The position numbers were made by a program, and so were the translations under genes. Positions 42,371 through 53,365 of a stretch of DNA of 64,000 bases are shown here, one piece after another. The stretch is from Blastobasis lacticolella. Lineage: Eukaryota; Arthropoda; Insecta; Lepidoptera; Blastobasidae. Location: contig LR990061.1 in assembly GCA_905147135.1 (NCBI GenBank), forward strand, positions 7,106,026 through 7,170,025. Direction: 5' to 3'. How positions within the stretch are numbered: position 1 is the first letter of the stretch; the number at the start of each line of letters is the position of its first letter. The notes under the pieces were generated by a model. That model was given only the letters and a program-made list of their open reading frames with translations, had not been told where the DNA came from and did not search any database.

Positions 42371-42841
42371 ATGGCTTATGGAGCGTTGCTAACTGCTGGC
42401 TTGCGTGAGGGTGTGTGTTGCGGTCGCGCGGGTTTCGCGGGGGCGGCGGGCGCGGCGCGGCGCTATAGCGGAGGCTGCCGGGGCCCCCCGTGCGGCTGCC
42501 CCCCTAAAGTGCCCGGCCAGGGCCGCCGCATCGTGCCCCCCGCGGATTGCAAACCTGGCCCAGTGCCCTTCAACCCGTGCTGCCCCGTCTACCACACCGC
42601 GAAGGACTCGAAGAAATACAAATACATTACCTTCTTCGTTGGCTTTCCTCTGATTCTCTTTATGATAACGAACCTGTGGAGTCACGAGCCCCCGCATAAG
42701 TGTCCGTGCAGGGACTTCGAGTATATGAGGATCAGGACCAAGAGATTCCCTTGGGGCAACGGTGTGGAGAGTCTGTTCCACAATCCGCACGTCAATCATC
42801 TTCCAGGGGAATGCGTGCCTCCCGACCCGCCGTGCGACTGA
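42371..42841 (+). CDS. Cytochrome c oxidase subunit 6A-like protein, single exon
   Basis: Nuclear-encoded subunit VIa of mitochondrial complex IV; in the family it is a small inner-membrane protein on the dimer surface. The 156-residue frame has an acid-poor, Arg/Ala/Gly-rich N-terminus that could be a mitochondrial presequence (about 1-35, RRYSGG at 30-35), a Cys/Pro/Gly-rich stretch (36-75), one membrane segment (about 85-102) and the family signature RIRTKRFPWGNG (120-131) followed by LFHNPHVNHLP (135-145). The ATG at 42371 (context ATAATGG) is chosen; the frame opens upstream at a GTG, which is not a eukaryotic start. Usual COX6A is about 105-110 residues, so the Cys/Pro-rich insert and tail (about 12 Cys in all) are odd. 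No intron is visible. It is far more GC- and CpG-rich than its surroundings. Possible ATTAAA poly(A) signal at 43029. A testis-type paralogue, as known in Drosophila, or a retrocopy are both possible. Confidence 0.9.
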   Translation: MAYGALLTAGLREGVCCGRAGFAGAAGAARRYSGGCRGPPCGCPPKVPGQGRRIVPPADCKPGPVPFNPCCPVYHTAKDSKKYKYITFFVGFPLILFMITNLWSHEPPHKCPCRDFEYMRIRTKRFPWGNGVESLFHNPHVNHLPGECVPPDPPCD

Positions 42842-43079
42842 AGCGCAGCTGCTACCGACTATACTTCCAATAACCAAGCCCCTCTGAAGATTTGTATGCG
42901 AATTTGAAAAGTGAAATGTCTATAAATGTTATCCCTCACGATCCTCGCGTCCACCTTATAACTAGATATTGAAAGGTACCGAGGACGTTTACAAAAATAT
43001 TTGCCCGCTTTTTGCTACATCGTTGATTATTAAAAAGGTTTTCATTCGAACACTTTTGTTTTGATTTCGATATTATGTA

Positions 43080-43375
43080 CTACTAGCTTTTGTCCGCGAC
43101 TTCGTTCGCTGTGGAGATCGTTTTTCGGACAGTTTTTCTTTTTCCCTTCCTAAATATGAAAGTACTATGGAGACGTCAAGCTGTATCTCTGTTCTACCCA
43201 ACTGAATTAGATGAAATATGGCCTAGATTTGAAATTTTTTGGTACAAATTACCAAACATGAAAACCCTATCAAATTCCGTTCGGCACCGTTTCTAAAATT
43301 TTTATAATTTAGCTGGTTTATTATGGTCCTTCATCAGGTGTTCCAGTTTCCAAAAGAAATTTTTAATTTTTTTTG
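43080..43375 (+). repeat. Dispersed repeat F (copy 1), directly behind the COX6A-like gene
   Basis: ACTAGCTTTTGTCCGCGACT, CTACCCAACTGAATTAGATG, ATTTAGCTGGTTTATTATGG and ATCAGGTGTTCCAGTTTCCA. It starts about 50 bp beyond the gene's possible poly(A) signal. Copy 2 at 53366-53800. Confidence 0.75.
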
Positions 43376-43609
43376 GAGATATTATTAATGTACAAACACA
43401 CTTTTTTACTGTTTTATGTAATGTAAATTACTTTGGGAAATATGGAAATATACTTGAAAAAGAAAATATCAATAGGTCGGGATCACTTTGTACCCCTCTG
43501 GATCACTTTAGGTTCTTTGTAAACTGTTTTAGATAAACGTTCGCTACTGCAGAGGCGAAGATGAGGTGAGGTGAGGTGTATTCAGCTCAAATTACATTAG
43601 GCATTTATT

Positions 43610-43872
43610 TCTATGGCCGTGTGGTGTCCGGCAGAGTAGAATAGCACCAATCCCTGACACTCGTGGGTGTCGTACAGGAAGACTAATGTTATTGAGCCAA
43701 AAGATCTAGAGTCTCCGTAGGCTGGAATATGGGAAGCAGCGTTTTAATTTGTTTTACTTATAACACTGCGATCTCCAACCCGCCCGAAAAGCGTGGAGAT
43801 TATGGCAATAACCTCCCCTTTCGTGGGAGAGGCCCTTCGTCCTGCAGTGGACCGTTATGGGTTGAAATTATG
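43610..43872 (+). mobile_element. LINE-like 3' region ending in RTE-type tail
   Basis: Begins CTATGGCCGTGTGGTGTCCG, contains AGATCTAGAGTCTCCGTAGG and GCGTGGAGATTATGGCAA, and ends GTGGGAGAGGCCCTTCGTCC then TGCAGTGGACCGTTATGGG. A second copy lies at 32850-33245, split by a MITE. The end is a variant RTE-type 3' terminus. Confidence 0.65.
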
Positions 43873-44469
43873 ATTTATTTCTAGTTTTTCTTTATTGGGA
43901 CGTCTCTACTAAGTAAGTAATTGTCTTAGGCATCCAGGTTAGTATGTAGTTGCACAGTTTGACATAATATCTGTTCGTTGGTGGTTCGTTGGTGGTTGAT
44001 TAGTTCTATAGTAACAACATTCACAAATACAGTAACAATTACCTAGCAAGGATTGATTACAAAATTGAATTAATGCTATATATAAAATCGTATATTAGTT
44101 TTTAAAGAAAATATTATACTTTAAAGGAAACTTACTTTGACGTTTGAAAAGAGATTTATTATGGTGATCCTAATTAAAAAAATACTTTTCATTTTACATG
44201 TTCAATCGGTCTCATGGGCAATTTTCATACAACCGTCCATGAAATCGAAATTCCGAAGCAAACTTTCCCGCTGTGGAGTTAACGGCCTTTCGATCAGTTT
44301 GGTACCTTAGAAACTCTAGACCTCCTCCTCTATCCATGCTCTAGATTAGTCTAGATTATATATACAAGGTCTCCAAATTGTCTCAATTGTATGAAAATTG
44401 CTTTTTTTTTTGGTATGTAGGTATAACTGATTCACATATAACATCATATGATATATTATAATAGATTAG

Positions 44470-44770
44470 TAGCGTCGGTGGCCGATTGGTTAAGGTATCC
44501 GACTCGTATGGGAGAGGTACCGGCCATGTACCAATTAACCTTTCTGAGTTATGTACATAAGTTGAATGCTAACCGATACTCTTACGGTGAGGGAAAACAT
44601 TGTGTAACGATGATCCAATCTGATCAGGTTCCCTTAGTAGCAGGGTCACGGAGATCAGATGGCGCTCGCTCCACTATAATTATCTGATATGCCAAATCCT
44701 GGATCATGGTCAAGGCGGACTCCGGGCCCTCACACGCGAGAGCACAGCTGGGACATTAACGCCAAGATGA
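44470..44770 (+). mobile_element. SINE family 1 copy, deletion of the B-box region
   Basis: Head GCGTCGGTGGCCGATTGGTT, GACTCGTATGGGAGAGGTAC, then directly GGCCATGTACC: the GGTTCGAATCCCGCTGC part is lost. Tail ACATTAACGCCAAGATGAT. Confidence 0.86.
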
Positions 44771-45012
44771 TTATTTATATTTACCAAGAAGCAACGTTTC
44801 CTCTTTATTCCAGGAAGTTTTCGTAGCTTTTTAATTCTTCATCGAATTGCACTTGGAGCTTTCCATAAATTTTCCAGTTCATTTGCTCTGAAGTCAATAT
44901 ATTAGAGTCCCTCCTGTATAATCCTTATAAATAGTCGCTGTCATTAAACGGGAGCCGTGGGCTTTATCCTAGGGTCCGAGGGATGCGACGCTGTGTCAAA
45001 TAAGACCGTAGT

Positions 45013-45300
45013 CAAGACAGATTTGATGAAATAAACTAAATGGGCTATCATTATCGTCATGCCAGCCGAAAGATGCCCACTGCTGGGCAAAGGCCGCTTT
45101 TAGAGATCTCCACAAAGATCGGTTCTGTGGTTTGCGTTTTCTGGTACCTGTGATCTTTACTAGGTCGTCGGTCCACCTTGTGGGAGGCCTACCCACGTCT
45201 TCCGGTATGCGGTCGCCACTAGAGAACGTAACTGTCTCATAGGCCATCTGTTCTGCGAGACAAGTGCCCTGCCGACTGCTAGTTAAGTCCGGCAATCCTT
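45013..45300 (-). mobile_element. RTE LINE 3' fragment, degenerate
   Basis: The minus strand carries VGRPPTRWTDDLVKITG and LWRSLKAAFAQQWASFGW, the C-terminus of RTE polymerase, diverged from the 29-kb copy and with a rearranged upstream part. Confidence 0.82.
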
Positions 45301-45407
45301 CGTGATAACAAGGCTATCATCAATATTAGTTCAGTAGGTTAACGGTGTAAACGTATTTTTTTTCAGTTATTTATCATCATAAACAAACCATAACAGCCTA
45401 TGGCGCT

Positions 45408-45513
45408 ATCCTTATTGAAAATGGTCGTGCGCGGACGGTTTTGATGTCTTCTATTTATTGGTCGGGCGACTGCCGTCGTACGGCCATGGTCGCACGACCG
45501 TTGCTATTTAGGA
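45408..45513. mobile_element. PIF-type MITE, diverged copy
   Basis: GGCGCTATCCTTATTG at the left, CGTTGCTATTTAGGACAGGGCC at the right, both bordered by TAT. The interior has GGTCGTGCGCGGACGG and TCGGGCGACTGCCGTCGTA as in the other two copies. Confidence 0.7.
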
Positions 45514-45514
45514 C

Positions 45515-46655
45515 AGGGCCTATTGCTGGACTTGAGCCTGCTCAAGATTAGTGGAGTGGTGATAACCTTCACGCCTAACAGGTTTGTTGGAGATCGCAGT
45601 GTGGAATATATTCAACAGAAAATGCTGCTACCTGTTTCCTGTTTCCGGAGGTGATGGTCTGACATTGGGCTTATTTAATTATAGGTACCGTCAATGGATG
45701 GGTTTGTTGCTATATTTCTACTACCACAAGGACAATGGTACTATTACAGAATACAGATTGAGACCATAATCGCTTTACCATCTTCAGGATCATATTCCTG
45801 AGCAATTGTTAAAAGTTTCATGAGTATTTTAAAAACATAATTAGGGTACGAAATACTTTGTCAGTTTTCTTGTTTAAAAAAATAAATAATCTTTTTTGTG
45901 TTAAATAAAAATAGTTGATGTATGTAAACAATTTTTTACATACCACAATCTATGTTTTTCAAAATGAAAATCTGTAATAATATTATCTAAGTGACATATT
46001 TTAAAAGCAATAATTTATTAATAATAATAGCAAACCTATAAAATGAAATTAAAATAGGAGGATATAACTTCAACTAGGCATATCCTTTTTTGTACCACAA
46101 CCTCCCCGTGATCAGTTCGGTTCCATTCTACTGACCGAGACCAAAACCACATTTCCATTTTGGTCAATCGCGAGAGACTGTTGCACATCACTAGTTTTAC
46201 AGGGTAAGCTGCGTCGCAGGAGGGATTTTTTGTCAGATTTGTCTTCTTTTGAATGGATTTTATACTTTGCTGGATCTGACTTCAACAGAATCTCGTTTGG
46301 TAAGCTCGTGTGGACGTTTAGGTTTGCTTTGTGGCTTAAATATGTCGGCCCAGAGTGATACGTGGAAAATGTAGCTGAGGTAGGTACGTCATTTCTGCGT
46401 CCATTTGTAAATTCTTATGTTGTTGGGGTTACTTTTTTTATATTTATAATAATATGTGGATAGTGGTGTTTGTTGCAGGGTTAAATCTATTGTAATGTAT
46501 AATTTTAAGTCTACAAAACTTTACTTTGTAACTGTTAGTTATCATTAAAACATTAATTTTTAAATGTGTCTACGTAAAATATTGCTTACGAATGCCATAA
46601 TCACTTCGAAATCCGTTTATTTTACTGTCTATTTAAATAAAGGCAAAAGAGGTCG
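45515..46655. other. No feature recognised
   Basis: Very AT-rich stretch between the PIF-type MITE and the hAT MITE. No coding or repeat signal seen. Confidence 0.5.
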
Positions 46656-46667
46656 GCTGCCCTAAGC

Positions 46668-47358
46668 CAGTGTTGGGCAAAATTTAATTGCAAGTTACAA
46701 TTAAAAATAACAATTGATTAATTGTTAATTGTGAAATATCAATTAACAATTGATTAATTGTTAACTGTGACGTTGCAATTAACAATTGATTAATTGTTAA
46801 TTGTGACGTTGCAATTAACAATTGATTAATTGTTAATTGCGAAATTTAATTGTGACGTTGCAATTAACAATTGTTAACTGTTCTTGTAATTAAACTTTAA
46901 TTAAATTTAAATAATGTAAATAGTAATATTATAAGATTAAGGAGTGGCACAGGGTAGGGCTTTCACAAGCTTGACTTTAATGGCCATGCTAAATCGTTCT
47001 TCATGATAGCCACACAGAATATATATACTAGTACTTAAGAATAGAAAATCCTTTCCGCAAATAGCTTTCAACATAATAATGCGTTTACATATTATTTTGT
47101 CTCTCTCGCGTCCTACTCTTACCTCTCAGCCCTCGAGCGGCCCGATCGGGCCGCATAACAATATAAATCTGTGATTGTTAATTGTTAGTTTTAATTGTCT
47201 CTTGTAACAATTAAAAATATTAATTGAATTATTTTAATTGTCTCTTGCAATTAACGTGAGTTTATTTAAATAAATCAATTGTGATTAAATTAATTGCAAT
47301 TAATTTTTCAATCAATTAATATGATGATTAAAATATCAATTGTTCATGCCCAACACTG
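46668..47358. mobile_element. hAT MITE, 691 bp, perfect 8-bp target-site duplication and internal tandem repeat
   Basis: Ends CAGTGTTGGGCA and TGCCCAACACTG (a perfect 12-bp inverted repeat), flanked by CCCTAAGC on both sides (46660-46667, 47359-47366). The left half holds about four 36-bp units built on CAATTAACAATTGATTAATT, each a near palindrome. No coding frame. Confidence 0.95.
46700..46890. repeat. Tandem palindromic minisatellite in the hAT MITE
   Basis: About four copies of a 36-bp unit: CAATTAACAATTGATTAATT, then GTTAATTGTGACGTTG. Each unit is self-complementary around GATTAATT, so the array can form repeated hairpins. The right part of the element also has many TTAATTG words. Confidence 0.9.
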
Positions 47359-47369
47359 CCCTAAGCCAA

Positions 47370-48090
47370 ATTCAAGTATCTCATTTATCGCAAATTTTAC
47401 AGGAAAGCGTAAAAACGTTATTCAATGTTGATAAATTGGGTAATTGCAAATACAAAAATGTTAAAATATCATTGGAAATAAAGTCTATAATATGTGTATT
47501 TAAAAAAATATAACTTTTTATATCTACTTTCATTTTGACGAACAAAAATAGTGTTCTTCGTAGAAATATTGATTCATTTACCATTGATATTGTACGCTAA
47601 AGACAAGTAACTTGAGATACTCGATTATACCTTTTTAGACAAGATTGTATTTAAGGTTTATTTGAAACAGAAAAGAAGGAATTATGGTTTTAGGATAATA
47701 AAAAATTAAGTGGTTGTATTTTAAACCAAACTAAATAACTTTAAGAACTACTTAAACAAAACAATTTACCGAAAAATTACTTATACATACTTGTAAATTA
47801 AAATTAAATCACCGAAACAACGATTAAATTAATCTAATTGTCAATAAGTATTGTAGAAAGTAAACTAAATTATTTTATTAATATCTTTATAATAAATGGC
47901 TAGGCTTTACCTCTTACTTAACGTTCTTCAATACTTCACAACGGTTTTACCAGAACCGATATGGTTTCGAAAATTCATTTGATATAAAGAAGTTACGCGC
48001 AACGGCATTTAATTGAATTGATTCATAAACATCGTTATGATCAATTAAATCATGTGAATTTACATTGTCGCTTTATATTTGTCTATTTTT
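47370..48090. other. No feature recognised
   Basis: Very AT-rich with no coding or repeat signal seen. Confidence 0.5.
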
Positions 48091-48097
48091 TTATCAT

Positions 48098-48395
48098 TTA
48101 CGGTAGGCAAACAGGCAAGCGGGCCACCTGATGGGAAGTGGTCACCACTGCCTATAGACCTTAGCTATACCAAGAGTATGCGTTGGCCACCTCTATAACA
48201 CGTTGCTCTGGCAGCAAAATGGCAAATGCCCCTCCACAGCCCTTTGGCTCCCCACACCCACCCACTATTCCCCAAATCCCCACCACATGGGGCACTGGAA
48301 ACCTTACTCACCGGCAGAAACCCAATACTATTTAAAAGAGTATTGTTTAGCTGCAGTATTATGTAAGGTAGAGGTACTACTTGGATATCCCGCTA
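48098..48395 (+). repeat. Dispersed repeat C
   Basis: GGTAGGCAAACAGGCAAGCG, GCCACCTGATGGGAAGTGGT, CTCACCGGCAGAAACCCAAT, then TTAGCTGCAGTATTATGTAA GG, the mirror of the 5.9-kb copy. Confidence 0.75.
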
Positions 48396-48889
48396 TGCCC
48401 TACCTCTCTTCTAGGCATTAGTGGAACTAATTTATAATCACACCTCTTACAATAGTGTGTTCTTAGGCAAATCCTGCACTAAATAAATTTCCAAAAATGT
48501 ATACGTTTGTATTCGTCTTCGACACATTGTTCTATCTACCTTTAAGAACTTTACTTCTTCTAAATCTTTCAACGAGAATACCTGTAAATTGTCGTTTCTG
48601 TTGTATCTTCTATTATTTATTTTCTTTCTAGTCCAGTATATTTTTGGTTATTTCAATAGTATCAATATTTTCGGCATGTACTAACACATTTTTATAGATG
48701 TGTAGATATGTTTCATCTTGATAATATTTCATTCGATATTCTTTCAAATCTCGTAACTCCGCACTTCCACCGCGGAATTTTAATTTCGTTGGCGTGGAGT
48801 TTGCTAACGTTTTCCGTCAGCGCTGGTCATGTATCGCAGCCATAAACCATCTAATTATACTCTTGTATGTAAGCCTTTTTAGCTTGAAA

Positions 48890-49570
48890 GGGATTAGTGT
48901 CACATATGACTGTCGTGAGTTCTCGCCATTTGGTCCAAGCTGTAGACATTCGTGACTTAACATCGGGATTTGGATTTATCTGTTCTATTGACAGATTCAT
49001 TACCTATACGGATGATTTCGGGATCCGCACTGCAGCAGCCATATACTCTGTTGTGGCGACATTCAGCTTCAAACCACCGTTTTCTAGTACATCCTTCCAC
49101 ATGTTTACCCTTGTCTCAAGATCCTGCCTAAGCTTGCTCACCAGTTCAATGTCATCAGCGTACTTCATAAGCCAAGGTGTATGTCCTGAATTTTCGCTGA
49201 TAGAGCACCAAGCACAATGCAAAACAAGTAAGGGTTCAGCACTGAACCCTGGTGAACACTAATGTACGCTACGAGAGATGCGTAATGCAAAGGATTATTC
49301 CTACTGTAGTGAGACTCCTGTTGGACTCTCAGGGAAAAGATTGGATTCAAGGTGCTGCAGCCTAGCCTGAAGGCGTATTAGCATTCCGACAAGGAGCATT
49401 CCTGGCGAAATGTCTGCTCTATAATACGTTCAAATAGCTTCATTGTGTGGCTCATAAGTTTAATACCTCGATAGTTGCGTACACTCTTGCAGACTGTCCT
49501 TTCCTTTATATATTGACGTAATCATATTTACGCGCCATGCGTCAGATCAGCCATGCCCCATAGCTACGAT
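48890..49570 (-). pseudogene. RTE-like reverse transcriptase, frameshifted
   Basis: The minus strand has VHQGSVLNPYLFCIVLGAL in one frame (about 49270-49165) and WLMKYADDIELVSKLRQDLE in another (about 49180-49110), that is, the GxPQGSxLSPxLF and YADD motifs of an RTE polymerase separated by a frameshift. The next part, LNVATTEYMA, fits the usual LN..KTEYM. The first motif residue is changed (VHQG). This is the only copy here that keeps the catalytic core, but it is broken. Confidence 0.82.
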
Positions 49571-50190
49571 CCTGTTTAATAGTTCAGTAAGCAAGAGTAC
49601 GCCTCGAGTACCCATTTTTTTCAACTTCTGTTCATTGTGATATTTTGTTATAAACATTATACCTGAATGTTAGACACTATGCTCCTACTAAACATTTAAA
49701 AAGTTACTTTCTGGAGTAAAATATATTGAAAACCTACCCTCAACATCGACTAATACTTTAATTGTATGTTGAAACCAAGTATCTTTGTAGATACTTATTT
49801 TCAGCATTGCATAGAATTTTACTTACCACTAAAATGAGTACATAGAAATAAAGTATCTGTTAGTCTATATGAATTACAAGTATCTTGAAATAACTTACTT
49901 GTTTTTAGATTAGAAACGGAAAATATACTTACTTGAAATAGAAAACTATCGGTAACTTCCGAATTAAACCAAATTTTACTAAAATAAAACAATTGATAGG
50001 TGTGGCCTGGTTGGCTTTACCTAAAAATGAAATAAAACATATTTTTTTAAATATTAGGATACTTGACTTCATTGTAGGGCAGCCGAGGTGGATCAGGATA
50101 GTCTCTCGAACTGTTTATAAAACTTGTTTCACAAATTATTTAATTAGAAATGGTAATCAGAAAGGGTTTAGAGGAGGTGAATTGAAAGAT

Positions 50191-50490
50191 TAGGGTTGCG
50201 AAATGAACCATAAGTTTATTATTAGGAATCGAGTTAATTGATTATTTATACCTACTATTCCAGTTTTCAATTACTGCTTACCTTAGATTGGGGATGCGAA
50301 GTGAACCATAGGTTTCTAATAATAAACCTTTACCTATGGTTCATAACGCAACCCTAGTCTTTGTTCAAACCATAGATTCTAAATAATGAACCTATAGGTT
50401 TGGTTCATTTCGCAACCCTAATCTTAGGTAAGCGCTAATTGAAAACTGGAATAGTAGGTAAACATCAATTAACTCAAATAAGTAGGAACT
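50191..50490. mobile_element. Composite palindromic MITE
   Basis: Four copies of an AGGGTTGCGAAATGAACCAT-like box: direct at 50191 and 50289, inverted at 50334 and 50398. Outer arms 50215-50288 and 50421-50490 pair (AGTTAATTGAT, CCTACTATTCCAGTTTTCAA). It reads like one palindromic element with a second one in its middle, or a repeated foldback. Confidence 0.8.
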
Positions 50491-50571
50491 CTTCTGTGTT
50501 TCACTAAAACTTTAGTGACCAAAATCGAATCTCTATTGCGCGTAACATATTGATCAACCCCTTTTAAGATT

Positions 50572-50628
50572 ATTATTTGTGATCCTCAAGGCTTTATTTG
50601 TTTCTGTTTATTGAGGATCACTAATAAT
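50572..50628. repeat. Hairpin, 18-bp arms
   Basis: ATTATTTGTGATCCTCAA pairs with TTGAGGATCACTAATAAT, one mismatch, 21-bp loop. Confidence 0.85.
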
Positions 50629-51266
50629 TTATACACTGATACATAAATATGTAATATAGCACTACACTGATGATGACTAACAAACTTAGCTCAGTGCACA
50701 GCATGCAAGTAAAATTATATTAAAAGTATGACGCTCCTTCCTAATAGGTATGAAAGCTGGTTTGTTTCATTAAAATCGATTTTGTAGTTGAGAAAATGTT
50801 TGAGTACTTACTTAAGTCGCTAACTTCAGTAAATGCACCTATGTCATAGAGAAAAAAAAAATACGTACATGCTATATCGACATGTTCTGTCGGAAATTTA
50901 CTTACTAAGGAAAGTTTATAAAACAACAAAACAAATCCAAAACTTATGACGCATCTACTTCAAACGTATCAGGTTTAAATCGCTCACGGTAGCGTATCAC
51001 ATTCGGGGGGTTCGCACTAAATTGGTCCGTCGGAATCGTTAAAACGCAACGTAACACCTACGGGGGTCACGGGCGGTCGTGGGGGTCGCGGGGACCCCCT
51101 GTGATAGAGACCGATAGACCACATTTATCTCAGATCCCGTACCCACTTAGGGCAAAATACCTGGCTGTTGTGAACGCCTATAATCATACTGGTGGTATCA
51201 ACGACGACATTTCTTTTTATCAGACTGTCTCGGAAGGAGGGTTATGTTTTTTTAAGGTATAATATC

Positions 51267-51520
51267 TGACGACCTGAGTGGTTCAATGGTCAACATGCCG
51301 GTCTGCCACGCAAGAGGTCCCGGGTTCGATTCCCGGCCGCGCAGAAATTAAAAGATGAATTTTAATTTCTGTTACGGGTCTGGGTGTTCTATGTATAATA
51401 AGTATCTACTTAAAAAAAAAAAAGTATTTTAGTAGTATATCAGATATCTAGCACCCATAGTACAAGCTTTGCTTAGTTTGGGGCTAGATGGCGCTGTGTG
51501 AATTTGTCAAAAAAAAAAAA
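51267..51520 (+). mobile_element. SINE family 2 copy
   Basis: Intact A and B boxes (GGTTCGATTCC) and GGTCTGCCACGCAAGAGGTC. It ends GTGTGAATTTGTC with an A-rich rather than TTTA tail. Confidence 0.88.
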
Positions 51521-51529
51521 ATGTTTTTT

Positions 51530-51778
51530 TAAGCCTTCGATGAAAACAGAGGGGGGAACTTTCTCATGTGTATCCTTGGCTTTGTGTCGGTCTTCGTAGC
51601 ATCGTAGCTCCCTAATGGATGGACTGATTTGAATGCGGTTTTCTCTATTTTAAACCAGTTTAATCGAGATGGCTGTTAGCTTTGTTTAATCAAAATCGGT
51701 TCTGTAGTTTAAAAAATATGTAAATATATGGGGACTTGGTCGGGGGTTATCCGACTCTTTCTGTCGGTTAGGTTATTA
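51530..51778 (+). repeat. Dispersed repeat E (copy 2)
   Basis: GGCTTTGTGTCGGTCTTCGT, GCATCGTAGCTCCCTAATGG, AATCAAAATCGGTTCTGTAG, CTTTCTGTCGGTTAGGTTAT. Confidence 0.75.
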
Positions 51779-51971
51779 AGTTTGTATATGTGTATGTATT
51801 TTTATTTCTTTCTTTCTTTCTTTCTGCAGGTAGCCCTAACCGCTGGATAGATTTATTTACCACATTATGCGGTGCGATGAGTGACACTGTGTTCAAATAG
51901 CTGATTTTAAGCCCCCTTATATTTAATTTAATTTATATGAAAAAATTTTCTCATACGCGATGTGTATCCGA

Positions 51972-52030
51972 CGTACACATAGAGAAAATATTTACTACGT
52001 TAGTAAATTTTTTCTCTATGGACGTACATT
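51972..52030. repeat. Imperfect hairpin
   Basis: GTACACATAGAGAAAATATTTAC-like left arm matched by GTAAATTTTTTCTCTATGG and ACGTAC. GACGTACA/TACGTCC and CGTCGGAT words repeat on both sides, so it may be a small MITE. Confidence 0.6.
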
Positions 52031-52534
52031 TTGCACGTCGGATGAATGTCGCTCCATTTGCGAATTGCGTTACTGCGGGGTTCAAAAATATTTAAGCACC
52101 GTACTCTTTCTCACATAATCTACTGAACGGATATTGATAAAATTTTGTGTATTGAAGTGCCGTCGCTTGTCGTAGGTTAACAAAATATGCCAGAAAAACA
52201 CACAGGCTATAATTTATCCCGAAACTTAATGTCATTAAGGAAACATGACATAACCGAAGCCAGCCATAAAAGCCAGTGTAATATAAAAAAATGTCGTAGT
52301 TTCAACCTAAAACCACGATCAAGTTTCTCGTAAAGTCGCGATTCATGGTTAAGGTTATATAAATAAAAATTATTGAGCGTTAACACTCAAATTAACAGGG
52401 AAAGTCTATGACCAATATATATTTTTACGACGAAATAAAAAGCAAGGCTTAGATGTAAATATAGTAGACCTTAAAAAGTAACTACCTACGCAGTTTTTTC
52501 AGAATTTCTATAATACTTCTTTCGCTAAGAAAAG

Positions 52535-52695
52535 TAGGCATAATATGCCTCAAATAGCTCCTTAGAATTTTCTGAAATTAATAAAAAAACGATATAATAA
52601 GGGATCTCCAGCGGAATATCTTGGTTAATGCCTCGAATAGGTAATTACTTAGAATTTTCTGAAAATTTTAAAAACAATTTAATAAGGGATCCAGC
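52535..52695. repeat. Two-copy tandem duplication
   Basis: TATGCCTCAAATAG...CTTAGAATTTTCTGAA...AATAAGGGATCTCC is followed about 90 bp later by AATGCCTCGAATAG...CTTAGAATTTTCTGAA...AATAAGGGATCC. Confidence 0.7.
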
Positions 52696-52699
52696 CTAC

Positions 52700-53360
52700 G
52701 ACTTTGGTCAACTGATTGCTGAAGTTAAATAATTACTGAGAAAATGATGTTAAATGCAAGAAATTGAGTGTTCCCAGAGTCAAAAATTTTTATTGTCAAA
52801 GAACAAGAAACTATTCAGTACCTACTATTGTAAACAATATTTCATTGAATGAGGGTGAATTATCAAAACCCATCGAAAATTGAAACAATCACAGTACTGA
52901 TGTCATACTTTGAGCAGAATACAATCTGAGGCCTAAATATGTTGGCGTATAGTAATTACATTGTACCTAGTTATTAAGTCTAAATAGTGAACTGTACACA
53001 AGAGAAAAATAACATCACTGTAATAAGAGCTTGTGTTTTCTCTGTCAACAAACTGCCACGTAGTTTGGCGGGAGCAGTAGAACTGTATTACTTTTTTTCT
53101 TTGGCGTAATAACGGTTTACTTATTTTATTTATGCCTAAGTGACCTTGCTTAATATTCTGTATACAGCGTACGTTATCTAAGTACTATACATATTAGTTC
53201 TGTACGCTGTACAGGCCTGGTACGAGGTATTTCTTAATCAATACCCCTTTGGAAGGCGCGCTAGGCGATCAGCGCATTCCAAAGATTTATATAGACGTAT
53301 GTAGCTATAGCATACTTGATGCTTTCGTAATAGGAGCAGCTTTGAGGCCTTATTACTATA
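52700..53360. other. No feature recognised
   Basis: AT-rich. TACAGCGTACG (about 53163) and GTACGCTGTAC (about 53203) form a short, distant inverted pair; nothing else stands out. Confidence 0.45.
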
Positions 53361-53365
53361 TTACT

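Noticed and set aside
42389..42877. 162-codon open frame on the minus strand over the COX6A-like gene
   Set aside because: It is the antisense shadow of a GC-rich gene; the plus strand has clear family motifs and the minus strand has none.
46700..46890. CRISPR-like or origin-type repeat array
   Set aside because: The units lie inside a hAT MITE with an exact 8-bp duplication; the repeats belong to the transposon.
51801..51830. Splice acceptor (TTTCTTTC tract then TGCAGG)
   Set aside because: The tract is a TTTC microsatellite and no coding frame follows.
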